Source: an uncultured bacterium
GTDB lineage: Bacteria; Cyanobacteriota; Vampirovibrionia; Gastranaerophilales; Gastranaerophilaceae
Length of the DNA: 64,000 bases
Assembly: GCA_902777385.1 (NCBI GenBank)
Contig: CACYTP010000015.1
Span: 1-64,000 of the forward strand
Reading direction: 5' to 3'
Shown here: positions 1 to 8,140 of the stretch, in pieces
How the letters are laid out: each line of letters starts with the position of its first letter
How positions within the stretch are numbered: position 1 is the first letter of the stretch
The notes under the pieces: generated by a model
The model's database searches: none
What the model saw: only the letters and a program-made list of their open reading frames with translations
Told to the model about the DNA's origin: nothing
Position numbers and translations under genes: made by a program

Positions 1-34
1 CAAGTAGCCTTGCGACCGTGGCAATCCAGCCGTT
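1..34 (-). repeat. Interspersed repeat arm, identical to 30451-30484
   Basis: Thirty-four bases are identical to the inner part of the inverted-repeat element at 30434-30631. The sequence belongs to the 'cattgcgag...caatccag' type of intergenic repeat that is scattered through many bacterial genomes. Here it sits inside the leader-gene copy. Confidence 0.75.
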
Positions 35-268
35 TGTTCTGCTGTTGATACTAAAGATTTTACACTATCTGAAAGGTCTGACCCCTCACCCGAAAATCTA
101 ACTTTCGCTTTGCTCAAGTTGATTTTCTGCCCTCTCCCGTTGGTAGAGGGTAAAGCAGTCCCTTCCAAGCTGCATAGCTGCTTAGATGCAAAACTTCCTA
201 AATCATTAGAACCCTTACTATGAGAGGATTTACCCCTCGCCCTTATGCATAAACTCAAATATACTCAT
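1..268 (-). pseudogene. 5' part of a prepilin-leader gene copy, cut by the window edge
   Basis: On the minus strand a Shine-Dalgarno (GGAGGG, near 277-282) is followed by an ATG at 268 whose frame stops after about a dozen codons. A different frame stays open from about 264 to position 1 and ends in TAEQTAGLPRSQGYL. Almost the same peptide (TAEKTAGLPRSQGYL) occurs in the leader of the prepilin gene at 29425-30714. Positions 1-34 are identical to 30451-30484. This is therefore a second copy of that repeat-built leader, and the pilin part, if present, lies left of the window. The ATG frame and the open frame disagree, so the copy may be broken, as drawn. It could also be a live gene starting at a TTG near 258. 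I infer the relationship from the shared DNA and peptide. Confidence 0.45.
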
Positions 269-342
269 AATTTTAACCCTCCTGTCTTGTATTATTTTAA
301 CATATTATTTATAATTATTCAAGAGGTATATGGTATAACCCC

Positions 343-370
343 TTGCAAATTGGGAATAAAATGCTATAAT
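343..370 (+). promoter_or_regulatory. Promoter of hup
   Basis: TTGCAA at 343-348 and TATAAT at 365-370 are separated by 16 nt. Transcription would start near 377, leaving a leader of about 70 nt before the HU gene. The same TTGCAA -35 box occurs before tig and before the M16-like gene. Confidence 0.65.
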
Positions 371-445
371 AAATTCGTCGATAGAAAAAGCATGCGGATA
401 AAATGGGTTTAGTGTTCCGTTTGCAAAGGAAGAAGGAGGTTCGTA

Positions 446-718
446 ATGAACAAAGAAGAATTGGTAAAAGAAGTATCTAAAAAAGCTAAAGTTTCTCAAA
501 AAGCTGCTGCTGACGTAATTGCTGCTACATTGGAAACTATTGAAAAAACTGTTTCTAAAGGTAAAAAAGTAACTTTAGTTGGTTTTGGTACATTTGAATC
601 AAGAAAAAGAGCTGCTAGAACAGGCAGAAACCCTCAAACAGGTGCTGCTTTGAAAATTGCTGCTAAGACTGTACCTGCATTCTCTGCCGGTAAAAAATTC
701 AAAGAACTTGTTAAGTAA
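446..718 (+). CDS. hup: HU-family DNA-binding protein
   Basis: This 90-residue protein has the HU/IHF length and fold signature: an N-terminal helical dimerisation half, then VTLVGFGTFESRKRAARTGRNP, the strand and DNA-clamping arm with its conserved RNP tip. HU bends and compacts the nucleoid as a dimer. The start is fixed by an AAGGAGG Shine-Dalgarno at 432-438. The gene stands alone, has its own TTGCAA/TATAAT promoter and ends in a strong hairpin terminator. Nothing in the sequence separates HU from an IHF-like role, but a single stand-alone gene fits the HU homodimer. Confidence 0.96.
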   Translation: MNKEELVKEVSKKAKVSQKAAADVIAATLETIEKTVSKGKKVTLVGFGTFESRKRAARTGRNPQTGAALKIAAKTVPAFSAGKKFKELVK

Positions 719-740
719 TTTTCTTGTTCAAAAGAATTTA

Positions 741-778
741 AAAAGGTCGTCATTTTTTTTAAATGACGACCTTTTTTT
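741..778 (+). terminator. Terminator after hup, shared with the convergent transglycosylase gene
   Basis: The stem AAAAGGTCGTCATTT / AAATGACGACCTTTT closes a short T loop and is followed by a T run. The A-rich 5' side means it can also act on the minus strand, where the next gene ends at 797. Confidence 0.85.
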
Positions 779-796
779 ATATAAATCAATTTATTT

Positions 797-2782
797 CTAA
801 CCATTACTTCCATAAAGTCGAGCATAATTCCAGTAAGTTCTAAACACCTTTTTCACATAAGTCTGAGTTTCCGGATAAGGAATCTGCTCAATAAAAGAAT
901 CCCAATCCGTATAGTTTATAGATTTTTTCCACTGATTAACAGCACCTGCACCACTATTATATGCTGCTACAGCAAAAATATTATCTCCGTTCAGTTGTGC
1001 CTTAACAGAACCGTAATGATAATTCCCAAGCATTATATTATCCTGAGGGCTAAACAAATCATAAGCTGAAACACCATGCTGTTTTGCCGTGCTTTCAGCA
1101 GTTGCCGGCATTAATTGCATAAGCCCTTTTGCCCCAACAGAACTTTGAGCCGCCGGATTAAAGTAACTTTCTTCTCTGGTTAAAGCCATCATTAACGGGA
1201 ATACGGTTCCTGCTCTGTCAGAATAATCTCTTAGTTCACTATAATAAAATTCCGGATACACAAGACGCCACCTTAAATCGTTTCTGTCCGGTTTTTCTTC
1301 CAACTTATCCATTGCATCTCTGGCAACAAGCATAGCTTTACTGATTTCACCACGTCTGTACAGTGCCCAACTTTTTACAAAATCATCGTAAGAAGTATAT
1401 TCATCCAATATTTCATAATCCTGCAATTTTAACAATTTATCAAGGAAGGCATGGCGTCTGTCATAAGGGAAATCTATTGGCTTCTGATGAATTGTCGTTG
1501 AAATAACAGGAGATTTTGAATGATTTAATCTCATATATGAACGAAAGGCGTAATAATTATCAGGATACTTAGAAATCACACCTCTGTAATAACTGACATA
1601 ATCTCTGTATGATCTTGCACTTTCTGAAACTCTGCCCATATAATACATAACTTGTGGAGCATAGGATGATGTATCTTTATATTTATTAAGGAAATCTATC
1701 CCTATACGTTGTGCATCATGCATATTATTATTTCTGAATAAGTGTAAGAACATCTGGGACTGAGCCTCATCAGCATAATCGCTTGTAGGATACCACAGGT
1801 ACAAGTTTTTATAGCAGTCAAATTTTGTATCGTTTGAACCATAACGGCATCTTATTGCCTGCAAATAGTCTTTACCCCTTGATTTTGCAATTCCAAACAA
1901 ATCATTTGCTGCTTGATATTTTGAAGGAACAATCGTCATATAAGAATCAATTGCTGAATATATATCATCCTTCTCCGCATAATCGGCATTTTCTTTTAAT
2001 CCCCATTCCATAAGGAATTTTGCATTAGAATTATTTTTCATAGCAATTGAATTTTGAACTCCAAGTGCCCAAGAATTTTTTAAATCTGATTTTTTTATAA
2101 ATTCATCCGCTTTATTGTAATCTCCGACTTTGTAAAGAGATTTTGCCATCAAAAAATAATCATCATTAGAAATCTGAACATCCATGCCTGTCCAGTCGTT
2201 TATTACAGATGCTGCGAGCCTGCCTGACGGAGCTTTCTTCAAATAATGTCTAAAGTGACTTTGAATTTCGCTCTTAGCAGAAAGAGGAAAAATCTTTTCT
2301 TTTTCGTACTTTTTTAAATCAAGCGAACCTGAATAATATTCAGAAGCAATAGCATAATCAGAGTTCGGAAATTTTGATATTATACGCTGAAATTCCTTTT
2401 TGGCAGCATTAGGATTTGTTTTAATTAAATCCTGAGCTAAATTATATCTTGCCCTGATTGACATAACATGCTTTGGGTAAAGCAGAAGAAAAAATCTATA
2501 TTGCTTAATTGCTGAAGTAGTATCTTCAATTTTATCAGCTGCCATAGCCTGTCTATATATTGCCAGCGGTTTCAAATTAGAAGAAAAAACTATTTTTGAA
2601 AACAGATAGTATGATTTTGAATAATCTTTGTTGTTATAAGCTTTTAATGCAGCGGTATAAATTTCATCTGTTTTTTCAGAAGGCTGATAAATATTTGCTC
2701 CCGCCCAAACCGCAGCCAAAAATAATACGGCTCCGACACCAAAGATAAAAATGCCCTTTTTAAACTTATCCCAACTAATCAT
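797..2782 (-). CDS. slt: Soluble lytic murein transglycosylase (Slt-type, GH23)
   Basis: This enzyme cleaves the MurNAc-GlcNAc bond of peptidoglycan with 1,6-anhydro ring formation. Of its 661 residues, the first 25 or so hold a membrane anchor or signal segment (GIFIFGVGAVLFLAAVWAG). Residues from about 30 to 450 are a long helical TPR-like superhelix. The C-terminal 130 residues are the lysozyme-like domain, with the catalytic Glu in REESYFNP (about E538), the GLMQLMP motif and AAYNSGAGAV. This is the Slt70 architecture, probably membrane-anchored on the periplasmic side. No clear Shine-Dalgarno precedes the ATG. A CATAAT box lies 8 nt upstream, so the mRNA may have almost no leader. It is divergent from the cupin gene and convergent with hup. 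Confidence 0.93.
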   Translation of the reverse strand: MISWDKFKKGIFIFGVGAVLFLAAVWAGANIYQPSEKTDEIYTAALKAYNNKDYSKSYYLFSKIVFSSNLKPLAIYRQAMAADKIEDTTSAIKQYRFFLLLYPKHVMSIRARYNLAQDLIKTNPNAAKKEFQRIISKFPNSDYAIASEYYSGSLDLKKYEKEKIFPLSAKSEIQSHFRHYLKKAPSGRLAASVINDWTGMDVQISNDDYFLMAKSLYKVGDYNKADEFIKKSDLKNSWALGVQNSIAMKNNSNAKFLMEWGLKENADYAEKDDIYSAIDSYMTIVPSKYQAANDLFGIAKSRGKDYLQAIRCRYGSNDTKFDCYKNLYLWYPTSDYADEAQSQMFLHLFRNNNMHDAQRIGIDFLNKYKDTSSYAPQVMYYMGRVSESARSYRDYVSYYRGVISKYPDNYYAFRSYMRLNHSKSPVISTTIHQKPIDFPYDRRHAFLDKLLKLQDYEILDEYTSYDDFVKSWALYRRGEISKAMLVARDAMDKLEEKPDRNDLRWRLVYPEFYYSELRDYSDRAGTVFPLMMALTREESYFNPAAQSSVGAKGLMQLMPATAESTAKQHGVSAYDLFSPQDNIMLGNYHYGSVKAQLNGDNIFAVAAYNSGAGAVNQWKKSINYTDWDSFIEQIPYPETQTYVKKVFRTYWNYARLYGSNG

Positions 2783-2893
2783 AATATACCATTATGATAG
2801 CATAAACTTTAATTCAGGAAAATTTTTCCTTAAAAAGTTTACAAACAAATAACAATAACATATAATATTAAATTATAAGAAAGAGTTTGAAGT

Positions 2894-3256
2894 ATGGGAA
2901 AAATTCAGGACAATAATCAGAAATTTGAACGTCCTTGGGGATATTACATAAATATCGCAGACGGAGAAAATTATCTTGTTAAGATTATACATGTCAATAC
3001 CGGAGGGAAACTATCCGTTCAATCTCACAATCACCGCAGTGAACACTGGGTTGTAACAATAGGGATTGCAAAAGTTATACTTAACAATAATGAATATGTT
3101 TTGCATGAAGGGGAAAGCATAGATATTCCTCTACAAGCAATACATTCACTCCAAAATCCATACAACAAAGAATTAGAAATTATTGAAGTACAAAAAGGAG
3201 AAATCCTTTCAGAAGATGATATTATCCGATATGAGGATATATACGGCAGAGTATAA
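2894..3256 (+). CDS. Stand-alone cupin, mannose-6-phosphate isomerase type II-like
   Basis: The 120 residues match the C-terminal cupin domain of bifunctional ManC/AlgA enzymes: RPWGYY at the start, SVQSHNHRSEHWVV with the His cluster of the metal site, then EVQKGEILSEDDIIRYEDIYGR. In the family this domain interconverts fructose-6-P and mannose-6-P, feeding GDP-mannose synthesis. Here it is free, with no nucleotidyltransferase domain attached or adjacent. A GAAAGAG Shine-Dalgarno precedes the ATG. It runs convergently into the sensor kinase gene, 14 nt away. Isomerase activity is inferred from the family; a binding-only cupin is the alternative. Confidence 0.85.
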   Translation: MGKIQDNNQKFERPWGYYINIADGENYLVKIIHVNTGGKLSVQSHNHRSEHWVVTIGIAKVILNNNEYVLHEGESIDIPLQAIHSLQNPYNKELEIIEVQKGEILSEDDIIRYEDIYGRV

Positions 3257-3270
3257 AAACCTAAATACAT

Positions 3271-5061
3271 TTAGCTTATTTTTTCAGCATCAGTTTCAAT
3301 ATTCACAGGCAAAATAAATCCAAAAGTTGAGCCTTTGCCGACTTCAGAATTTACATAAATTTTTCCGCCATGATATTTTTCAATAGTAGTTTTTACCAGA
3401 TGCAAACCCAGACCGGTACCCTTTACTGAATGAACATTATTCTCAACCCTGTAGAAACGGTCAAAAATTTTCTTCAGATGTTCGGGAGCTATCCCACACC
3501 CCCTGTCAGTAACAGAAACTTCAACTTCATTTGTATTACTTAGGTTTTTAACCTTTACATCTATTACAGATTCATCCGGAGAATACTTTATTGCATTTGA
3601 AAGGAAATTTGTTAACGCTCTTTGAATACCGTTATAGTTAAACATAAAATCAGGGATATTTTCTTCTTTGCTGACAGAAATAGTCAGTTTGTGTTCTTTT
3701 GCAAGTACCGATACCTGATTTACGCAATCCTCTACAACTTCTAAAATATTATTCAACGATTTTTCCATAGGTGCATTTGATTCCATTCTTGAAAAATCAA
3801 GAATATCATTAACCATGCTCTGCAATCTTATTATTTCCTGATTAATTGTTCCTATGAATTCCTTTTGAGTATCATAATCAAATTCATTGCCATAATTATA
3901 CAGCGTATCAATATAACTTCTCAAAACCGTAACAGGAGTTCTCAATTCATGAGAAACATTTGAAATAAAGTCAGAACGCATCTTGTCCATTTCCGCTTCT
4001 TTTGTCATATCTATAAGTACAATAATATAACCTACATAATCCCTGTTACCTGTAAACATTGGTGACATGACGGATTTTATAACCCTGTTGTCAACGTTTA
4101 TGTTAAATTCTATAGGTTTCTTTTCTATAATATCCAAAGGTGTATCTTTGAACTCTTCAATTTTTTCTTTAAAACAGTAATTTTCTGAGGTGTCAATGTA
4201 GTTTTGAATTTTAGTATTCAAAAACTGTTCTTCCGTAACCTCTAACAAATCCTGAGCATGATTATTAACTAAAACGACATTGTCATTATCATCACAAACA
4301 ACAACACCGTTTGCAATACTCATAAGCACGGATTCAAATTTATTTCTCTCCAGCATTATGCGGTCAATATTTTGTTCCTCGTACAGATGAAGTTTATTTG
4401 ACATATCATTAAATGCTTTAAATAATTCCTGAACCTCCTGACTTACTTCACGGCTTTCAAGTTTATACCCAAACTGACCTGTAGTAATCTTCTTTACCCC
4501 GTTTTGAAGCATTTTTAGTTCTCTTGTTATTAAATAAGTGTTAATTAAAACAACAAGAGCAAAAACAAACCAAACAACGGTAAATACAAAAAGTAGTGAA
4601 ATTCTGGTCGTAGAAGTAATTTTTGACACTACATTTCCTGATAATCCAACCGTAACTGAGCCGTACACATCATTGTTATCGGAAATAATGAGCGGCGAAC
4701 TTACTGTTATAGCAGGTTTTTTATTTTTTTTATCCGTATCACTTTTGGTTGAATAAAGCACATTACCGTCATTATCCCTGTACTCAATTAACACAATATC
4801 GTTATGCCCCGCTAAGAGCATTTCAGCATGAGATTTCAATGATTTTTCAGCCTCATTCAGAGGCAAATCTTTAATCTGCTCAACACTTTCAATTGCCAGA
4901 GTTTTGGAAATACCTTCTCCAAAGCTCTGATAACCCTGCTTCAATATTTTTTGGATATTAAAAACGGCAAAAATTGCAATGAACACAATCAGAGCCGTAC
5001 TTAATAATAACCCTGATATAATCAGCCTATTTTGTGCCGTTAAACTAAACCTTTCGCTCAT
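3271..5061 (-). CDS. Membrane sensor histidine kinase (PhoR/VicK-like)
   Basis: The order is TM1 (about residues 12-37), a roughly 120-residue extracytoplasmic sensor, TM2, HAMP, a PAS domain (VCDDNDNVVLVN region), then HisKA with NVSHELRTPVTVL (phospho-His H371) and HATPase with NFLSNAIKYSP, DRGCGIAPEHL and GTGLGLHLV. This is the PhoR/WalK class of envelope-stress or phosphate sensors; no response-regulator gene is adjacent. An upstream ATG at 5100 is possible, but I prefer 5061. A TTGACG/AATAAT promoter lies over the extra codons, and its -10 box ends 6 nt before this ATG, which predicts a leaderless mRNA. The HtrA-like gene lies just upstream on the same strand. Confidence 0.92.
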   Translation of the reverse strand: MSERFSLTAQNRLIISGLLLSTALIVFIAIFAVFNIQKILKQGYQSFGEGISKTLAIESVEQIKDLPLNEAEKSLKSHAEMLLAGHNDIVLIEYRDNDGNVLYSTKSDTDKKNKKPAITVSSPLIISDNNDVYGSVTVGLSGNVVSKITSTTRISLLFVFTVVWFVFALVVLINTYLITRELKMLQNGVKKITTGQFGYKLESREVSQEVQELFKAFNDMSNKLHLYEEQNIDRIMLERNKFESVLMSIANGVVVCDDNDNVVLVNNHAQDLLEVTEEQFLNTKIQNYIDTSENYCFKEKIEEFKDTPLDIIEKKPIEFNINVDNRVIKSVMSPMFTGNRDYVGYIIVLIDMTKEAEMDKMRSDFISNVSHELRTPVTVLRSYIDTLYNYGNEFDYDTQKEFIGTINQEIIRLQSMVNDILDFSRMESNAPMEKSLNNILEVVEDCVNQVSVLAKEHKLTISVSKEENIPDFMFNYNGIQRALTNFLSNAIKYSPDESVIDVKVKNLSNTNEVEVSVTDRGCGIAPEHLKKIFDRFYRVENNVHSVKGTGLGLHLVKTTIEKYHGGKIYVNSEVGKGSTFGFILPVNIETDAEKIS

Positions 5062-5067
5062 ACAAAA

Positions 5068-5096
5068 ATTATTACACTTATTTGCATGAGCGTCAA
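5068..5096 (-). promoter_or_regulatory. Promoter for a leaderless sensor-kinase mRNA
   Basis: On the minus strand, TTGACG (5091-5096) and AATAAT (5068-5073) are spaced by 17 nt. Only 6 nt separate the -10 box from the ATG at 5061, so the transcript should begin at or within a base or two of the start codon. No Shine-Dalgarno is present. Confidence 0.55.
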
Positions 5097-5126
5097 GCAT
5101 TTCAGTTAATATAAATTTTCAAAATT

Positions 5127-5813
5127 TTATCTTCCTTTTTCAACTTTAGCAAGCTGCATAAACTTTTTAGCTTCATTTATAGGAATAGCAAAACCTATAC
5201 CGATATTTGAAATATTATTATCTGGATTATAAATTGACTGATTTATCCCGATAACTTCACCTGAAGAGTTCAACAAAGGACCACCGGAGCAACCTGGATT
5301 AATAGCAGCATCTGTTTGAATTTTGCCTTTTTTATAATCTATTCGTGATATAATGCCCTGCGTCAAAGTTCCGTTAAATCCGAACGGATTACCAATCGCA
5401 AGTACCTTTTGCCCCACTTTTAGAGAAGCAGAATCCCCAAGTTTTATTGTTTGCAAAGGCTTTTTAGGCGAAATCTTTAGTAATGCCAAATCCTTATTCT
5501 TTCCCAAAGCGGAAATAACCTGAGCTTTATATGTCTGTCCCGAACTCATAGTAACCGTAACTGATTTGCCACCTTCTATAACATGAGAACCTGTCAAAAT
5601 ATATCCGTCACTAGTTACAACGCATCCCGTACCTGAAGACACGCCGTCATCTATATCAGCATCTATAGAGACAATAGCCGGATTTATGGCTTCGTAAACT
5701 GATATATTTATTTCCTCATCAGGAACAAGTGTTCCGCCAAATACAACATAATCTGATGATAAAGTCAGATTTACGGCTAAAAAAACACTCAATATTAACA
5801 CTTTTATCGGCAT
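5127..5813 (-). CDS. Exported HtrA/DegP-like serine protease without PDZ domain
   Basis: The 228-residue trypsin-fold protein has an N-terminal signal segment (MPIKVLILSVFLAVNLTLSS). The triad is visible: H77 in TGSHVIEGG, D108 in NKDLALLKI, S176 in NPGCSGGPL. The usual GNSGGP is GCSGGP here. Proteins of this family degrade or refold damaged periplasmic proteins, and most carry one or two C-terminal PDZ domains, which are absent. An AAGGAG Shine-Dalgarno sits 8 nt before the ATG. It is followed 66 nt later by the sensor kinase gene, which may be co-transcribed and respond to envelope stress (inference). Confidence 0.9.
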   Translation of the reverse strand: MPIKVLILSVFLAVNLTLSSDYVVFGGTLVPDEEINISVYEAINPAIVSIDADIDDGVSSGTGCVVTSDGYILTGSHVIEGGKSVTVTMSSGQTYKAQVISALGKNKDLALLKISPKKPLQTIKLGDSASLKVGQKVLAIGNPFGFNGTLTQGIISRIDYKKGKIQTDAAINPGCSGGPLLNSSGEVIGINQSIYNPDNNISNIGIGFAIPINEAKKFMQLAKVEKGR

Positions 5814-5982
5814 AATATTCTCCTTTTAAGACTATTATAAAAAAATTATTGAACCTTTTTAATTATTCAACTATATTTTTTAAGGCTAATTCTTGAAATT
5901 ATTAGAATTTTAATGTATAATAAGTTTCAAATGTAATATTAGTACTGCATCAAGCAGAGAACAGAAAAAGGAGAATTTGAAA

Positions 5983-6741
5983 ATGAGCAGAATCGACTTA
6001 TTTAAAGACCACTTATCAGCTCACAGAGCTGTAAAAATCATTGCAGGTATTGATAATTTTGATATTGATAACGTAAAAAAAGTTGTAACCGCAGCTGAAG
6101 CAGCAGGTGCAAGTGCTATTGACATTTGTGCTGACGAATGTATTATCGGTGAAATCAGAGAAATGACTGATATGCCGTTATTTGTATCTTCAATTGTACC
6201 TTCAGAATTAGCTCGTGCCGTAGAATTGGGTGCTGATGCTATTGAACTTGGGAACTTTGATGTTTTATACAAAAAAGGAATGTCTTTCTCTAAAGAAGAT
6301 GTTATCCGCCTTGTTGACGAAACTATTTCATTACTCGGCGATAACAGAGTATTTTTCTCTGTAACAATTCCGGGAGAAATCTCAATTGCCGATCAAATTG
6401 AATTAGCAAGAGAATTGGAAATCAGAGGTATTGATTTAATCCAGACAGAAGGTCATTTCACATCAGAAACTCAAGCTGACGGAGCAAGAGGATTAATGGA
6501 AAGAGCAGAATTAACAATTTCAAATACTCTTGAATTATCAAGAAATATTGAAATACCTATAATGACTGCAACCGGTATCAATCCTACTACCGCTCCATTT
6601 GCATTTGCAGCAGGTGCAAGTGCTATAGGCTGCGGTTCTTGCATAAATAAAATGAACTCAGAACTTTCTATGATTGCAACTGCAAAACAGCTTGTTGAAA
6701 TTGCAGAAAGAAATGCAACAAAAATTGCAGAATTAGTTTAA
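5983..6741 (+). CDS. ycf23: Ycf23 / DUF561 family protein
   Basis: The protein (253 residues) is a TIM-barrel-like member of the Ycf23/DUF561 family, seen in cyanobacteria and some plastid genomes. Recognisable parts are VKIIAGIDNFD near the start, ASAIDICADE, GADAIELGNFD, QTEGHF and the terminal barrel motif TATGINPTTAPFAFAAGASAIGCG. No biochemical function is established for the family; the C-terminal Gly-rich strands resemble phosphate-binding loops of ribulose-phosphate-type barrels. I chose ATG 5983, 9 nt after AAGGAG; a TTG at 5977 is too close to the ribosome site. It is a single gene with its own terminator. Its presence is one of the best taxonomic markers in the window. Confidence 0.85.
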   Translation: MSRIDLFKDHLSAHRAVKIIAGIDNFDIDNVKKVVTAAEAAGASAIDICADECIIGEIREMTDMPLFVSSIVPSELARAVELGADAIELGNFDVLYKKGMSFSKEDVIRLVDETISLLGDNRVFFSVTIPGEISIADQIELARELEIRGIDLIQTEGHFTSETQADGARGLMERAELTISNTLELSRNIEIPIMTATGINPTTAPFAFAAGASAIGCGSCINKMNSELSMIATAKQLVEIAERNATKIAELV

Positions 6742-6764
6742 TTTTAGGAATTTCAAAATACTAT

Positions 6765-6798
6765 AAAAGCCTCATCTGGCAGACAGATGAGGCTTTTT
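6765..6798 (+). terminator. Terminator after ycf23, shared with the convergent small gene
   Basis: AAAAGCCTCATCTG pairs with CAGATGAGGCTTTT across a short loop and is followed by T residues. The convergent gene ends at 6800. Confidence 0.85.
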
Positions 6799-6799
6799 A

Positions 6800-7093
6800 C
6801 TATCCTAGGACACTATAAACAACAATTTTATCAACACTTATATTTAACCAGTCGTATCTGAAGCACACATAATCATCACAACTGCAATCATCATCCTCAC
6901 AAGTACAATAGTCATTTAATCTGCAAACGGTTGCATCAGTAAGTGTTAATATATCTTCATGACATTCTTCGCATTTTCCGTCTTCAATATAAAAATTCCC
7001 GTCAATTTTCAAATTGTTTGTAACAATCATAATTTTATTTGAACCGACTTTTTCACAAATTTTTTTGATTGTTTTTGATATTGCTTTACCCAT
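6800..7093 (-). CDS. Small Cys/Asp-rich protein, unknown function
   Basis: I do not recognise this 97-residue protein. The first 40 residues are basic and end in a YIEDG turn. The middle is strikingly rich in Cys and acidic residues (CEECHEDI, then CTCEDDDCSCDDYVC), suggesting a metal-binding knuckle. There is no signal peptide. The start is well supported by AAAGGAGGAG 5 nt upstream. It stands alone between two terminated units. A zinc- or iron-binding role is a guess from composition only. Confidence 0.7.
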   Translation of the reverse strand: MGKAISKTIKKICEKVGSNKIMIVTNNLKIDGNFYIEDGKCEECHEDILTLTDATVCRLNDYCTCEDDDCSCDDYVCFRYDWLNISVDKIVVYSVLG

Positions 7094-7233
7094 ATTCTCC
7101 TCCTTTACACACAGAAAGTTTATCGGATTTTACAAAAATTTAAATTCTACAATCAATTATTATATATATATCGTTATAAACAATTGATAAATTATAAAAA
7201 AAATGTTAAGATAATATAAAATACGGAGGATAT

Positions 7234-7986
7234 ATGAAAAGAAAAGCATTCACATTGGCTGAAGTTCTTATTACATTAGGTATTATAGGTGTTCTAGCTG
7301 CAATTTTGATACCGAATATCGTTGAAAATTACAGAGAAAAACAATTTACATCTCAGTTAAAAAAAGTATATGCAGCATTAGCAAACGCTTACGAAAAGAC
7401 GCTTGTAGAATATGGTGAAACGTACAACTGGAATCTTGGTACCGCAAACAGCAGCGATGGTGCAAACAGGCTTAACGAATTGTTGTTACCTAATTTCAGA
7501 ATACTTAATAACTGTAAAACAGACGGTGGATGCTGGAGAAACACAGAAATCAAATATTTGAACAATACATCATCCGGATTAAACATAAGTAATAACAGTG
7601 CATACTCTACAGCATTTGTAGAAGGTGGAATGTTGCTTGCTTTCCGAGTTCTGGATGCTAACTGTAACCTTGCAATAGGAACAGGAGATGAGTACGGTCA
7701 TGTATGTGCAGAAGTTGTTGTAGATGTCAATGGAGAAAAAAATCCTAATGCGTACGGGTATGATGTTCATATCTTTTATGTAACAAGGCATGGATTTGTA
7801 CCCGCAGGGCATTTTGAAGATCAAACAACTACATTTGCAAATCATTGTGAGAACGGGAATATGGGTACAGGATGTACCGCATGGGTATTACAATGGAGTA
7901 ATATGGACTATCTGCACTGCTCAGGACTAAGCTGGGGCGGCAAGAACAAATGTAAAAATATATTCAATTATAATTACAGCTTGTAG
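7234..7986 (+). CDS. Type IV prepilin-like protein
   Basis: The N-terminus KRKAFTLAEVLITLGIIGVLAAILIP is a prepilin peptidase (PilD) site with the conserved Glu five residues after the Phe, followed by the hydrophobic spine helix. The globular part (residues 40-250) holds several Cys and DG motifs typical of minor pseudopilins of this lineage. After cleavage it would be inserted in the inner membrane and assembled into a pilus or a type II secretion pseudopilus. No assembly genes are nearby, so it is an orphan prepilin. The ATG follows an ATACGGAGG Shine-Dalgarno closely. Two more prepilins with the same leader lie at 29425 and 40288. Confidence 0.9.
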   Translation: MKRKAFTLAEVLITLGIIGVLAAILIPNIVENYREKQFTSQLKKVYAALANAYEKTLVEYGETYNWNLGTANSSDGANRLNELLLPNFRILNNCKTDGGCWRNTEIKYLNNTSSGLNISNNSAYSTAFVEGGMLLAFRVLDANCNLAIGTGDEYGHVCAEVVVDVNGEKNPNAYGYDVHIFYVTRHGFVPAGHFEDQTTTFANHCENGNMGTGCTAWVLQWSNMDYLHCSGLSWGGKNKCKNIFNYNYSL

Positions 7987-8140
7987 TAATTAGGATATAC
8001 AAATTTCTTTTACTGTGGTATTATTTATGCAGACTTATCCAAAATATCTGTCAGCTCGGGAACTTTTTTATTTAGATTACATCTGTATTAATAAAGCTTG
8101 AGCTTATAGCTAAGAGGATAATCTGGAGGAAAAATAAAGA

